Below, one piece after another: positions 35,145 through 43,410 of a stretch of 64,000 nucleotides of DNA (the first letter of the stretch is position 1; each line of letters starts with the position of its first letter). Position numbers and translations under genes: made by a program. The stretch comes from Hungatella_A sp034142505 (GTDB lineage Bacteria; Bacillota; Clostridia; Lachnospirales; Lachnospiraceae), in assembly GCA_034142505.1 (NCBI GenBank), contig JAWZDV010000062.1, positions 124,001 to 188,000 on the forward strand, given 5' to 3'. The notes under the pieces are model-generated. The model saw nothing but the letters and a program-made list of their open reading frames with translations, had not been told where the DNA came from and ran no database searches.

Positions 35145-35819
35145 ATGAGTAAGGTATTGATCGTAGATGACGACAAACATGTGTTGAAAGATAACGAGGA
35201 ATATTTTCAAACGCTGGGGTATGAGACGATCTGCGTGGAAACAGCCGGGGCCGCGGAGGAAATCATAAACTCCGCCGCACTGGACTGCGTGATTCTGGAC
35301 ATTGACCTCCCGGACGGAAACGGGTTTGATCTGTGCGCCCGTGTCCGGGAAAAGACCGGACTGCCGATTGTGTTCCTCTCCGGGTATACGGAGGAACAGA
35401 GCCGGGTAAAGGGGCTTTCCATCGGTGGTGACGATTATGTGTGCAAGCCGTACAGCTTACAGGAACTGGAACTTCGGGTGCGGGCACGCATTCGGGCCGG
35501 GCAGAATGCCATTCCACCGAGGCCGCTTCAATACGGCTCCCTCCGCATTGACCCCGGCAGCCGCGTCGTGAGTTACGGGGAACGATCCGTCGATTTTTCC
35601 ACTTTTGAATTTGATGTGCTGTATTTTCTTGCCAGGCATCCGAAAGAGGTGTTCTCCTATGAGCAGATTTACAATCAAATCTGGAAATCGCCCCTCAACA
35701 AGGGGATTAAATCCCTCCAGGTTATCATTGTCCGCATCCGTCAAAAACTTTTAGAACTCTGCCCCGATCATGACTATATCCAGACCGTCCGGCGCAAGGG
35801 ATATCTATTCGTGCCGTAA
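35145..35819 (+). CDS. OmpR/PhoB family response regulator
   Basis: 224-residue two-component regulator. Receiver domain 1-118: VLIVDDDKHV acid pair, phosphoacceptor in ILDIDLPDGNG (Asp 51-53 region), FLSGYT and VCKPYS switch Lys. C-terminal winged helix 130-224 of the Trans_reg_C type: FDVLYFLARHPKEVFSYEQI and IRQKLLELCPDHDYIQTVRR followed by GYLFV. ATG 35145 follows AGGAGAGAACC. Its likely partner is the sensor kinase at 37894, from which it is separated by an oppositely oriented surface-protein gene. It is divergent from the large SLH protein, a plausible target. Confidence 0.93.
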   Translation: MSKVLIVDDDKHVLKDNEEYFQTLGYETICVETAGAAEEIINSAALDCVILDIDLPDGNGFDLCARVREKTGLPIVFLSGYTEEQSRVKGLSIGGDDYVCKPYSLQELELRVRARIRAGQNAIPPRPLQYGSLRIDPGSRVVSYGERSVDFSTFEFDVLYFLARHPKEVFSYEQIYNQIWKSPLNKGIKSLQVIIVRIRQKLLELCPDHDYIQTVRRKGYLFVP

Positions 35820-35842
35820 ATAGTGACTGCTTTTCCTGCACA

Positions 35843-35885
35843 AAAACATCGGCTGGCACTGGGAGGTGGCAGCCGATGTTTTTTG
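35843..35885. terminator. Bidirectional terminator
   Basis: Stem AAAACATCGGCTG (35843-35855) with CAGCCGATGTTTT (35870-35882), 13 bp perfect. The A- and T-rich ends give a T-run on both strands, so it serves both the regulator gene and the convergent surface-protein gene. Confidence 0.85.
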
Positions 35886-35887
35886 GT

Positions 35888-37861
35888 TTAATGCCTGGTC
35901 TTGTTTCGCAGCTTCTCCAATAGCTTTTTCCATACATCTCCGCACAAAACACGTCTGCCCGGAGGACATGAATTACGGGATATCCCCGGGTAGCCTTTGA
36001 GATTCAGATAGAGAGCGGCCCCACCGAAAGATACCGTGATTGCCGCAAGGCCCGCCGCGACAGGCAGGGCACCCGGTCCACGTGGGGCGGTTTTCGGTTC
36101 TGCCGAAACTTCCCCGCTTTCCTCGGATGTGGGCGGCATGGTCACGCGGTCAGTCACTGCCGGGGCTTTTGCCTGCCAAACCGGAAACGTCTCGTCGGGT
36201 ATTCCCTCTTCCGAGGCTGGATGAAGTCCCCGGCTTTCCGCCGGAACCGGCTTGGAAGCCGTCAGTTCACCGGTGGAGAAAGCGGCAGTCTCTTCGGACA
36301 AAACCGGTTCTGACTCCGGGTGGAAGAAAGATTCTGATATCGTACCAGACACCGGTTCCTGGTCAGAAAGCGGCTGCCCCGGTCCGCCGTCAGAAGAACT
36401 GATTGACGGCCCCGCTTCATGATCCGTACCGTTGTGATCCGGCCGGCCAGGAGCAGGGGATGTTGCGGCCGGGGGCAATGCTGTTCCCGGCTCCGATGGT
36501 TCCGGCCTCGGATCTGGTTCTGGCTTCGGATCAGGTTCCGGTTTCAGGTCTGGTTCCAGGTCTGGTTCTGGCTTCAGATCTGGTTCCGGTTTCAGGTCTG
36601 GTTCCGGTTTCGGATCTGGTTCTGGCGGCTCCGGCGGATTGACAATGTCCGTACCACCTCCCCGGTCACCGCCCCGATCCTCGCTTTCTTCAAGGTTGTC
36701 CCTTGCAAAGCGCAGCACATTGGAGTAATACAGGGTTCCACCGTCATTCCAGCTCAGCCGGATATCAATATTGGGAAAACTTTCCACATCCCAAGCCCCC
36801 GCGGAAAAAGAAATGACAAAGACAGAGTCCGGATTTCTAATCTCACTTTCCTCATCAAGCAGCCAATTGTCCCCGTCGAAGGAATATTCCTGATGAATGA
36901 TTATGGGCAGACGGTCCACCGGTTTGGAGAAGGAGCCGTTAAACATGTAAGATTCCCCCCGTCCCCCCTCTCTTTTTTTCGCGTTTACCTCCAGAAACGT
37001 GAGGGGATAATCATCATAAGCTACCGTACACACCGGTGCGATGTCATAAGCAAAGCCAGGAGCGTTTCCCACTGCCTTGAAACGGAGCCTCTGTTCCTGG
37101 GAATCCTCGTGTCCCGGCAGTTCCCAGATCACGGGTACCTTCTCTTTGTTTAATTGTCCCATCCGGTTGACATCATAAGCTTCCGCCGTCTCCGGAAGGA
37201 CATCGGCGGCCGTCTGCCCCTGTTTCACGACAGCCAGCATAGGCTTCCATTCCCACACATAAGGGGTATCTGCATAATGGACGGCATTTTCGGCCAGTTT
37301 GCACTGCGTTACAGCCAGTCCGGCCCCCTCCTCCTGAAAGGCGGCAACTCCCGCTTCCGCCTGGACGGTTATGTAACCAATGGACAGAGCGCTGCCCTCG
37401 GCCGCCCGCAAAACGCCGTTTTCCCCGCCCTGGCCACGAATGGTCAGCCCGGGACACCATAAATATACCTGGCCGGTGGCAATAATAGAAAACTCTCCCG
37501 TGTCTATGGTAACATTTTTAGCAAAACCGTACTGATATTCCAGATCGTCAAAGTAAATGTCCGCCGTAAGCTTCAGTGTACCTTCCCTATTTTTGTGCGC
37601 CTCCAGCCACGCCAGCAGTTCCTCTTCCGTGGATGCCAGATCAGGTTCCGGAAATTCTTGCTCCGGCAACTCCTTTTCCACAGCATTAAAAGGAGTACCT
37701 ATAACCGGCTCCGCGGACATGGGAGAAGACTCCACCGCTTCCAAGGCATCATTCCTGCTTCCACGCAGTTCTTCCGTTGCAAAAACTCTGGGAGTCATGC
37801 ATAATGAAAGAAGGATTGCTGCCATGAGCGCAGCCGCTATCCCCCTGATATACGCTTTCAC
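35888..37861 (-). CDS. Secreted surface protein with beta-helix-like region and Pro-Glu repeats
   Basis: 657 residues from GTG 37861 (AAGGGGG upstream). Signal peptide MKAYIRGIAAALMAAILL... ends near TPRVFA. Residues about 80-200 look like a right-handed beta-helix (TIDTGEFSIIATGQVYLW, LTIRGQGGENGVLRAAEG). A middle domain of unknown fold follows, then a run of about 50 residues of PEPDLKPEPD type (DNA 36484-36640), a Ser/Pro/Glu-rich stalk, one membrane span (VAAGLAAITVSFGGAALYL) and a short Arg/Lys-rich cytosolic tail. There is no LPXTG motif. The gene lies between the response regulator and its kinase, inverted, and could be a ligand-sensing or regulated partner of that system; no known function. 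Confidence 0.75.
   Translation of the reverse strand: MKAYIRGIAAALMAAILLSLCMTPRVFATEELRGSRNDALEAVESSPMSAEPVIGTPFNAVEKELPEQEFPEPDLASTEEELLAWLEAHKNREGTLKLTADIYFDDLEYQYGFAKNVTIDTGEFSIIATGQVYLWCPGLTIRGQGGENGVLRAAEGSALSIGYITVQAEAGVAAFQEEGAGLAVTQCKLAENAVHYADTPYVWEWKPMLAVVKQGQTAADVLPETAEAYDVNRMGQLNKEKVPVIWELPGHEDSQEQRLRFKAVGNAPGFAYDIAPVCTVAYDDYPLTFLEVNAKKREGGRGESYMFNGSFSKPVDRLPIIIHQEYSFDGDNWLLDEESEIRNPDSVFVISFSAGAWDVESFPNIDIRLSWNDGGTLYYSNVLRFARDNLEESEDRGGDRGGGTDIVNPPEPPEPDPKPEPDLKPEPDLKPEPDLEPDLKPEPDPKPEPDPRPEPSEPGTALPPAATSPAPGRPDHNGTDHEAGPSISSSDGGPGQPLSDQEPVSGTISESFFHPESEPVLSEETAAFSTGELTASKPVPAESRGLHPASEEGIPDETFPVWQAKAPAVTDRVTMPPTSEESGEVSAEPKTAPRGPGALPVAAGLAAITVSFGGAALYLNLKGYPGISRNSCPPGRRVLCGDVWKKLLEKLRNKTRH
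36484..36640 (-). repeat. Pro-Glu/Asp repeat coding region
   Basis: Short tandem units (ggttctggcttcagatct-like, about 18-30 bp) encode PEPDLKPEPD-type wall-spanning sequence. Confidence 0.8.
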
Positions 37862-37893
37862 AAAGCTTACCCCCTTTCTTATGAGGTGACAGA

Positions 37894-39939
37894 ATGATAA
37901 AAATAAAATTACCTAAAACAGCCGCCAACGCCGTTATCTTGATTTTATGCGCCGTTTTCGCAGCTCTTTCCGGGCTCACACTGTTATATCACATTGATAA
38001 TAAGTATACAATGAAAGCGGTAGTTCCGCAAGAACATGTGGCTGTTATCCCTGTTCACGGCGCCCAGTTCCTAGTGGACGGATGGGAGTTTTATCCCGGC
38101 CGTCTGCTGATGCCTGCCGACTTTTCAGAGGGAATACCAGCGCCCTGTTATACTGTGTGGTCCGGGGAATATCCGAACCTGTCCTTATTTCATCCGGACG
38201 GCAGTCCCTATGGCACAGCCACTTACCGGCTGCATTTACAAGGGAATGGAATGGCGGCCTTATACCTTCAGGAACCGCTCTGCGCCGCCCGCATCTTCGT
38301 GGACGGCAAGGACTTGGGGGGACCGGGGGAAGTGGACCCTAAGGACTATCGGCCGCTGATTCGGGACACGGTATATTCCTTTCCCGTGGACGGCGGGGCA
38401 GAGTTGATCATCCAAACGGCGAATTACTCCCATTATTACGGCGGCCTGTGGTTTCCTCCCGCAATCGGAAGCGTGGACCGTGTGACCCATATAGCGGCCT
38501 CCCGCATGATTTTCTATGGGGTATTCTGCTTCAGCACTCTGGCGCTGTCCCTGTTCTGCATGGTTTTGTGGTTCGGGCGGAAAGAACAGCGTACCTCCGC
38601 CTCGTTCCAATTCGGACAGAAAGAACAGCGCGATCCTGTGGCATTCTGGTTCGGGCTGCTGTGTCTGACCTTCTCCCTGCGGGTGTGCTATCCGTTTTTC
38701 CGTTTATGGGGTGTCCCTTTCGTGAGTCCACTGTACGCGCTGGAGGATGCGGCGGCGCTCTGCGGTATTTACTGCGCAGTGCGTATTTCCCTCTATCTAT
38801 TCGTGCCGGAGCACTGGAAACGGATACAGGGGACTGCTGCCACCCTCTCCCTGGGCATGTGCGGCGTTGGGGTTCTGGTACCGCTTTTGGTGCTTCCTTC
38901 CTTTCCAACCTTTATGCTGTGGTATGGCCCGCTCATCTCCGGCTATCAGATAATGGCATCCCTGTTTCTGATTTTTTCAGCCGTCTGCGGCTGTGCAGCG
39001 GAAAAACCCCAGGCACGTCCGGCGCTGATGGCTGTCACGGCAAACGGTGTGTGTCTGCTCTACGGATCATTTTCGGTGGGACGGTTTGAGCCGGTGATTG
39101 GCGGCTGGCCGGAGGAATATGGGGCTTTCTGTATGGCGCTTTCCTTTGCCGTGCTGATGGTATCCCGCAGCCGCAGGATGGCAGCGGAAAATCTCCGCTT
39201 AACCGAACACTTACAGGAAGAAGTGGAGGAAAAGACCCGTCATTTGACAAAACTCCTGGAAGAACGCGGCCAGCTCATGGCAGAGCTTGGACATGACATG
39301 AAATCCCCTCTCACCGCCCTGTCCAATATGGCGCAGATCATCCGCCTGAATGACATTATGCTGGACACGGACACGCGGGAAAAAATGCAGGGGATCGAGG
39401 ATAAATGTGACATTCTGGCGGACCGGCTGAAGTCCCTCCAGGAATTTGCGGGCGAGGCCGGCACACTGCCCCACATGGAGCCGGTTTCCTTAAATGAATT
39501 CCTGTCCGGATTTTACCACAGCAACCAGCCGGTGGTGGAACTGACCGGCCCGGACTTTCTATGTGAACTGACGCCTCTGCCTTGTATCGTAATGGCAGAC
39601 AACCGGAAACTGACGCGGGCGCTGGAAAACCTGGTCTTTAACGCAAGTGAATTTACACCGCCCGACGGAAAGATCATGCTCTCTCTGGAGAGGGACCACG
39701 GCTTTGCCGTCATCCGCGTGGCCGACACCGGCAGCGGCATCCCGGAAGCGGCGCTTTCCAAAGTGTTCGACCGGTTCTATACGACCCGTCCGGATCAGGG
39801 TGGCCAGGGCTTAGGGCTGTCCATCACCCAGGCCATCATATCCGAGCATAGTGGAAAAATCAGCGTGACATCGACGCCCGGGGAAGGAAGTGTCTTTATG
39901 ATCCGGCTGCCGCTGGTATCAGAGTCACATTTCGGTTGA
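37894..39939 (+). CDS. Sensor histidine kinase with extracellular domain and 7TM-type membrane region
   Basis: 681-residue membrane kinase. First membrane helix (about 12-32), extracellular beta-sandwich (about 45-200: YRLHLQGNGMAALYLQEP, ARIFVDGKDLGGPGEV), a run of about seven helices (205-420) as in 7TMR-DISM receptors, a coiled coil (RLTEHLQEEVEEKTRHLTKL), HisKA with LGHDMKSPLTALSNMAQI, and HATPase_c with NLVFNASEFTP, DTGSGIPEAAL and GQGLGLSITQAI. Between two helices there is a small duplication (FGRKEQRTSASF / FGQKEQRDPVAF). ATG 37894 follows GAGGTGAC. Probable partner: the regulator at 35145. Only 32 bases separate its start from that of the divergent surface gene. Confidence 0.9.
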   Translation: MIKIKLPKTAANAVILILCAVFAALSGLTLLYHIDNKYTMKAVVPQEHVAVIPVHGAQFLVDGWEFYPGRLLMPADFSEGIPAPCYTVWSGEYPNLSLFHPDGSPYGTATYRLHLQGNGMAALYLQEPLCAARIFVDGKDLGGPGEVDPKDYRPLIRDTVYSFPVDGGAELIIQTANYSHYYGGLWFPPAIGSVDRVTHIAASRMIFYGVFCFSTLALSLFCMVLWFGRKEQRTSASFQFGQKEQRDPVAFWFGLLCLTFSLRVCYPFFRLWGVPFVSPLYALEDAAALCGIYCAVRISLYLFVPEHWKRIQGTAATLSLGMCGVGVLVPLLVLPSFPTFMLWYGPLISGYQIMASLFLIFSAVCGCAAEKPQARPALMAVTANGVCLLYGSFSVGRFEPVIGGWPEEYGAFCMALSFAVLMVSRSRRMAAENLRLTEHLQEEVEEKTRHLTKLLEERGQLMAELGHDMKSPLTALSNMAQIIRLNDIMLDTDTREKMQGIEDKCDILADRLKSLQEFAGEAGTLPHMEPVSLNEFLSGFYHSNQPVVELTGPDFLCELTPLPCIVMADNRKLTRALENLVFNASEFTPPDGKIMLSLERDHGFAVIRVADTGSGIPEAALSKVFDRFYTTRPDQGGQGLGLSITQAIISEHSGKISVTSTPGEGSVFMIRLPLVSESHFG

Positions 39940-39964
39940 CAACCGTCCCAAAACCTTATAGAAT
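39936..39964 (+). promoter_or_regulatory. Promoter of the TetR gene
   Basis: TTGACA (39936-39941, overlapping the kinase stop codon), 17-bp spacer, TAGAAT (39959-39964). Just downstream GCAAGCACTTGC (39969-39980) repeats the half-sites of the ilvB operator. Confidence 0.72.
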
Positions 39965-39994
39965 GATAGCAAGCACTTGCATGGAGGTGGCGGT

Positions 39995-40576
39995 TTGGAC
40001 GAAACCAGTCAGAAAATTATTGATGCAGCCATGACCCTGATCCGGGACAAGGGGTATGTTGCAACGACTACAAAGGATATCGCCCGCTTGGCCGATGTCA
40101 ACGAATGTACTTTATTTCGCAAATTTCAAAATAAAAAGGATATTGTGCTGAAGGGGATTGCCCAGGAAAAATGGCGGGCCAATGTCACGCCGGAGATCTT
40201 TCAGAATGTCCGGTGGGAGCTTGAGCCGGATTTAGAGATGTTTATGAGCGCTTATATGGACCGGATCACGCCTGATTTTGTCAATCTGTCCATCGGGCTT
40301 CGGGCGCCCCAGCTCTACGAGGAGACTGCCCCGATGATCATGAAGATCCCCCAGGCATTTCTGTCCTCCCTGGTATCTTATTTTGAGACCATGGAGGAGA
40401 TGGGGAAGCTGGATCACCGCGATTTTGAAAGTCTGGCTATGACCATCTTCTCAGCTACCTTCGGCTATACCTTTTTGAAGGCGTCTTTTGACCGGAACTT
40501 AACCGCCGTGTCACAGCAGGAATTTATTAAAAACAGCGTCGCCGTTTTTGTCGGCGGCATTTCCCACAGGGAGTAA
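39995..40576 (+). CDS. TetR/AcrR family transcriptional regulator
   Basis: 193-residue repressor from TTG 39995 (GGAGGTGG with a 7-base spacer; the earlier TTG at 39977 has none). N-terminal TetR HTH: QKIIDAAMTLIRDKGYVATT, TKDIARLADVNECTLFRKFQ and NKKDIVLKG. The C-terminal helical ligand domain is unremarkable (FMSAYMDRITPDFVNLSI). It lies directly before ilvB-ilvN, and GCAAG/CTTGC half-sites occur in both its own leader and the ilvB promoter region, so it probably represses both. TetR control of acetolactate synthase is unusual; the ligand is unknown. Confidence 0.88.
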   Translation: MDETSQKIIDAAMTLIRDKGYVATTTKDIARLADVNECTLFRKFQNKKDIVLKGIAQEKWRANVTPEIFQNVRWELEPDLEMFMSAYMDRITPDFVNLSIGLRAPQLYEETAPMIMKIPQAFLSSLVSYFETMEEMGKLDHRDFESLAMTIFSATFGYTFLKASFDRNLTAVSQQEFIKNSVAVFVGGISHRE

Positions 40577-40605
40577 ATGGTACTGAATTGTCAGTGCCAT
40601 TTTAT
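40577..40605 (+). terminator. Hairpin after the TetR gene
   Basis: ATGGTACTGA / TCAGTGCCAT (40577-40600, one G-T pair, 4-nt loop) followed by TTTTA. Probable weak terminator. Confidence 0.6.
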
Positions 40606-40614
40606 CTACAATTT

Positions 40615-40634
40615 ATGCAAGTAATTACTTGCAT
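40615..40634 (+). promoter_or_regulatory. 20-bp palindromic operator before ilvB
   Basis: ATGCAAGTAATTACTTGCAT is a perfect 20-bp palindrome ending just before the ilvB ribosome site (AAGGAGGGG at 40637-40645). It is most likely the site of the adjacent TetR protein. Confidence 0.75.
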
Positions 40635-40652
40635 TTAAGGAGGGGTATTGCG

Positions 40653-42380
40653 ATGATAACAGGAGCAGAATTATTTGTGAAAGCATTGAAAGCAGAACAG
40701 GTGGACACCTTATTTGCCTATCCGGGCGGGCAGGCCATTGATTTGTTTGACGCCCTTTATGGAGAAACTGACATTCAGGTCATTCTCCCACGCCACGAAC
40801 AGGGGCTGATCCACGCCGCCGACGGCTACGCCCGCTCCACCGGGAAAACCGGGGTCTGTCTGGTCACCAGCGGCCCGGGAGCAACCAACCTGGTGACAGG
40901 AATCGCCACCGCCAATTACGACAGCGTCCCGCTGGTCTGTATCACCGGCCAGGTTCCCACCGGGTTGATTGGAAATGATGCCTTTCAGGAGGTCGATATC
41001 GTAGGAATCACCAGAAGCATCTGCAAATACGCGGTGACAGTACACCGGCGGGAAGACTTGGGTTCCATCATCAAAAAAGCATTTATCATAGCCCAAACAG
41101 GAAAACCGGGCGTCGTGGTTGTCGATTTCCCGAAAGATATCCAGAAAGCCCCGGGCAGTGAAGATTATCCGGCCCAGGTCGAGATCAGAGGCTACAAGCC
41201 CAGCACCTCCGTTCACATGGGTCAGATTAAAAAAGCCCTGGACACGTTAAATCAGGCAAAACGGCCTCTCTTTCTTATCGGCGGCGGCGTAAATATCAGC
41301 CGCGCCCAGGCACAGATGCAAAAGCTGGCGGAGCGGACCGGCGTTCCCGTCATTACCACAATCATGGGAAAGGGGGCCATTCCCACCACCCATGAACTGT
41401 ATGTGGGCAACATCGGCATTCACGGCAGCTTCGCCGCCAACACGGCCATCAGCCAGTGCGACGTCCTCTTTTCCATCGGAACCCGGTTCAATGACCGCAT
41501 CACGGGAAAAATCGGGCAGTTTGCCTCCCAGGCCGCTATCATCCACGTGGACATTGATCCGGCCTCCATTTCCAGAAATATTGCCGTGGATATCCCTATC
41601 GTGGCGGATGCCAAAAAGGCAGTCTGCGCGCTTCTGGAAAAAGCGGTCCCCTTAGAGACCGGCGGCTGGCTGGCTCAGATCCGGGAATGGAATCAGTCCC
41701 ATCCCCTGACCATGGGCGGAAACGGCTTAACTCCGGAACGCATCCTCCATGCCATCAACCGCGCCTTCCCACGCGCCGTCATTGCCACCGACGTAGGCCA
41801 GAACCAGCTGTGGGCCACCCAGTTTCTGGACTTAAATGCCGGACGGCAGCTGCTGACCTCCGGCGGCCTTGGCACCATGGGTTACGGCTTCCCCGCGGCC
41901 ATCGGGGCCAAAATCGGAAACCCGGATACAGACGTCATCGTCATTTCCGGGGATGGCGGCATGCAGATGAATATCCAGGAACTGGCCACCGCCGTCTGTT
42001 ATGAACTTCCAATCACCATCTGCGTCCTCAACAACGGATATCTGGGAAATGTCCGGCAGTGGCAGGAACAGTTTTTCGACCGCCGGTATTCCAGCACCTG
42101 CCTGCGATACCGGAAAAGCTGTGAAGACACCTGCAGCACCCCAACCGCCTGCTGCCCTGCCTACACACCGGATTTTATCAAACTGGCTGAAAGCTACGGC
42201 GCCGCCGGTATCCGGGTCACAGAGGAACAGGAGATCGCCCCTGCATTCAAAGCAGCGGCCTGCAATACAAAAGGGCCCACCCTGATTGAATTTATCATAG
42301 AACGGGAACTCAATGTCATGCCCATTGTCCCGCCGGGCAATGCATTGGAAGATATGATTCTGGAAAGTGAGGAAATCTGA
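40653..42380 (+). CDS. ilvB: Acetolactate synthase large (catalytic) subunit
   Basis: 575-residue ThDP enzyme that condenses pyruvate (or pyruvate and 2-ketobutyrate) in branched-chain amino acid synthesis. ATG 40653 follows AAGGAGGGG; the frame from 40629 starts inside the operator. Motifs: YPGGQAIDLFDALY, catalytic Glu in PRHEQGLIHAADGYAR, SGPGATNLVTGIATA, the GTRFND region and the ThDP/Mg site GDGGMQMNIQELAT ending in NNGYLGNVRQWQ. Odd point: between RRYSSTCLRYRK and YTPDFIKLAESYG there is an extra Cys-rich stretch (five Cys in about 27 residues) in place of the short loop of E. coli or B. subtilis enzymes. It is followed one base later by ilvN. Confidence 0.95.
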   Translation: MITGAELFVKALKAEQVDTLFAYPGGQAIDLFDALYGETDIQVILPRHEQGLIHAADGYARSTGKTGVCLVTSGPGATNLVTGIATANYDSVPLVCITGQVPTGLIGNDAFQEVDIVGITRSICKYAVTVHRREDLGSIIKKAFIIAQTGKPGVVVVDFPKDIQKAPGSEDYPAQVEIRGYKPSTSVHMGQIKKALDTLNQAKRPLFLIGGGVNISRAQAQMQKLAERTGVPVITTIMGKGAIPTTHELYVGNIGIHGSFAANTAISQCDVLFSIGTRFNDRITGKIGQFASQAAIIHVDIDPASISRNIAVDIPIVADAKKAVCALLEKAVPLETGGWLAQIREWNQSHPLTMGGNGLTPERILHAINRAFPRAVIATDVGQNQLWATQFLDLNAGRQLLTSGGLGTMGYGFPAAIGAKIGNPDTDVIVISGDGGMQMNIQELATAVCYELPITICVLNNGYLGNVRQWQEQFFDRRYSSTCLRYRKSCEDTCSTPTACCPAYTPDFIKLAESYGAAGIRVTEEQEIAPAFKAAACNTKGPTLIEFIIERELNVMPIVPPGNALEDMILESEEI

Positions 42381-42381
42381 T

Positions 42382-42870
42382 ATGAAAAAACGATGGATCT
42401 GCCTTTTCGTGGAAAATGATATCGGCGTGCTGGCCAAAATCTCCGGCCTCTTCTCCGGCAAATCCTACAACTTAGACAGCCTGACCGTGGGAATCACCGA
42501 AGACCCAACCGTCTCCCGCATGACCATCAGTCTGACCAGCGATGACAAAACCTTCGAGCAGGTCAAAAAGCAGCTGAACCGGAGCGTGGAGGTCATCAAA
42601 GTGATTGATTACACGGACACGCCCATCCACATGAAAGAAATCATGTTCGTCACCGTCAACAGCTGCTCCGACCAAGACCGGACCGAACTTTTCCGCATGT
42701 CACGGATCTTCCATTACACCATCCTGGATTACAGCCCCGGCACGGTATTGATTGAGAGTGTCCAGACCGGAGAACAGAACAACCAGCTGCTGACCCTGCT
42801 GGAAAAATTTTATGTCAACCGTCTCACTGTGGTACGGGGTGGCAGCGTGGCCGTGGAAGCCGTATGTTAA
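42382..42870 (+). CDS. ilvN: Acetolactate synthase small (regulatory) subunit
   Basis: 162-residue regulatory subunit: N-terminal ACT domain (RWICLFVENDIGVLAKISGL, FSGKSYNLDSLTVGITEDP) that normally binds valine for feedback inhibition, and a C-terminal activation domain (MFVTVNSCSDQDRTELFRMS). The chosen ATG 42382 is one base after the ilvB stop, with GAGGAAAT upstream. Length is the usual 160-175. It is convergent with the membrane protein gene at 42902. Confidence 0.94.
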   Translation: MKKRWICLFVENDIGVLAKISGLFSGKSYNLDSLTVGITEDPTVSRMTISLTSDDKTFEQVKKQLNRSVEVIKVIDYTDTPIHMKEIMFVTVNSCSDQDRTELFRMSRIFHYTILDYSPGTVLIESVQTGEQNNQLLTLLEKFYVNRLTVVRGGSVAVEAVC

Positions 42871-42901
42871 GACCGTATCAACAGATAAGATATAAAACTT
42901 G

Positions 42902-43408
42902 TCACTGATTCACATACCTGTCCCGATATGCCGGATACACATATTTCACAATCATCACCAGATTCGCCCCAAGGATGACGCCAAACAGAATTCTTGCGGC
43001 GCCCTCCGGCATCATCAGCTTGATCCCATTCATATCTCCTCCGCCCACATAAGGATACAACACGGAAAGGTAGACAGGGTCATTTAACAGAAACACTACG
43101 GTAGTATAAAATGCCACCGCCCGGAAAAAGAGCGAACCGCTCCTTAAAATCCGCGGCATCACAAAGACCAGAATCCATCCAGCCAGCAAAGCCGCCGCCG
43201 CTCCCAGCATACAGAAAACTGCGGTCTGCACGTCGCTCATCTGTTCCCGGTATGACACAATCTGAACCCCCAGCCCGGTAAAAGCCACCCGCTGAAACAC
43301 ACCCAATTTCAGCGCGTAGAGCAGATGGGCCCCCTCATGAACCACATAGTATAAAACAATCGCCGTCAAAAGAGCTGCTGCTTTTCTCATATTCCGCCCA
43401 ACATCCAT
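42902..43408 (-). CDS. Membrane protein with HEGAH zinc-protease motif (M50-like)
   Basis: 168-residue membrane protein with four or five hydrophobic segments. In the first helix, VVHEGAHLLYALKLG has the HExxH zinc motif seen in M50 site-2 proteases, and a later LLNDPVYLS may stand for the second metal-binding motif. An intramembrane protease is possible, but a DUF-type membrane protein without activity cannot be ruled out. ATG 43408 has AGGAGG with a 7-base spacer; an alternative ATG at 43414 overlaps the upstream stop. It is translationally coupled to the XRE regulator, so the two probably act together, for example proteolysis linked to control of the regulator. Confidence 0.65.
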   Translation of the reverse strand: MDVGRNMRKAAALLTAIVLYYVVHEGAHLLYALKLGVFQRVAFTGLGVQIVSYREQMSDVQTAVFCMLGAAAALLAGWILVFVMPRILRSGSLFFRAVAFYTTVVFLLNDPVYLSVLYPYVGGGDMNGIKLMMPEGAARILFGVILGANLVMIVKYVYPAYRDRYVNQ

Positions 43409-43410
43409 CT

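Noticed and set aside
40629..40652. Earlier start of ilvB at 40629
   Set aside because: It lies in the operator palindrome; the AAGGAGGGG site fits ATG 40653.
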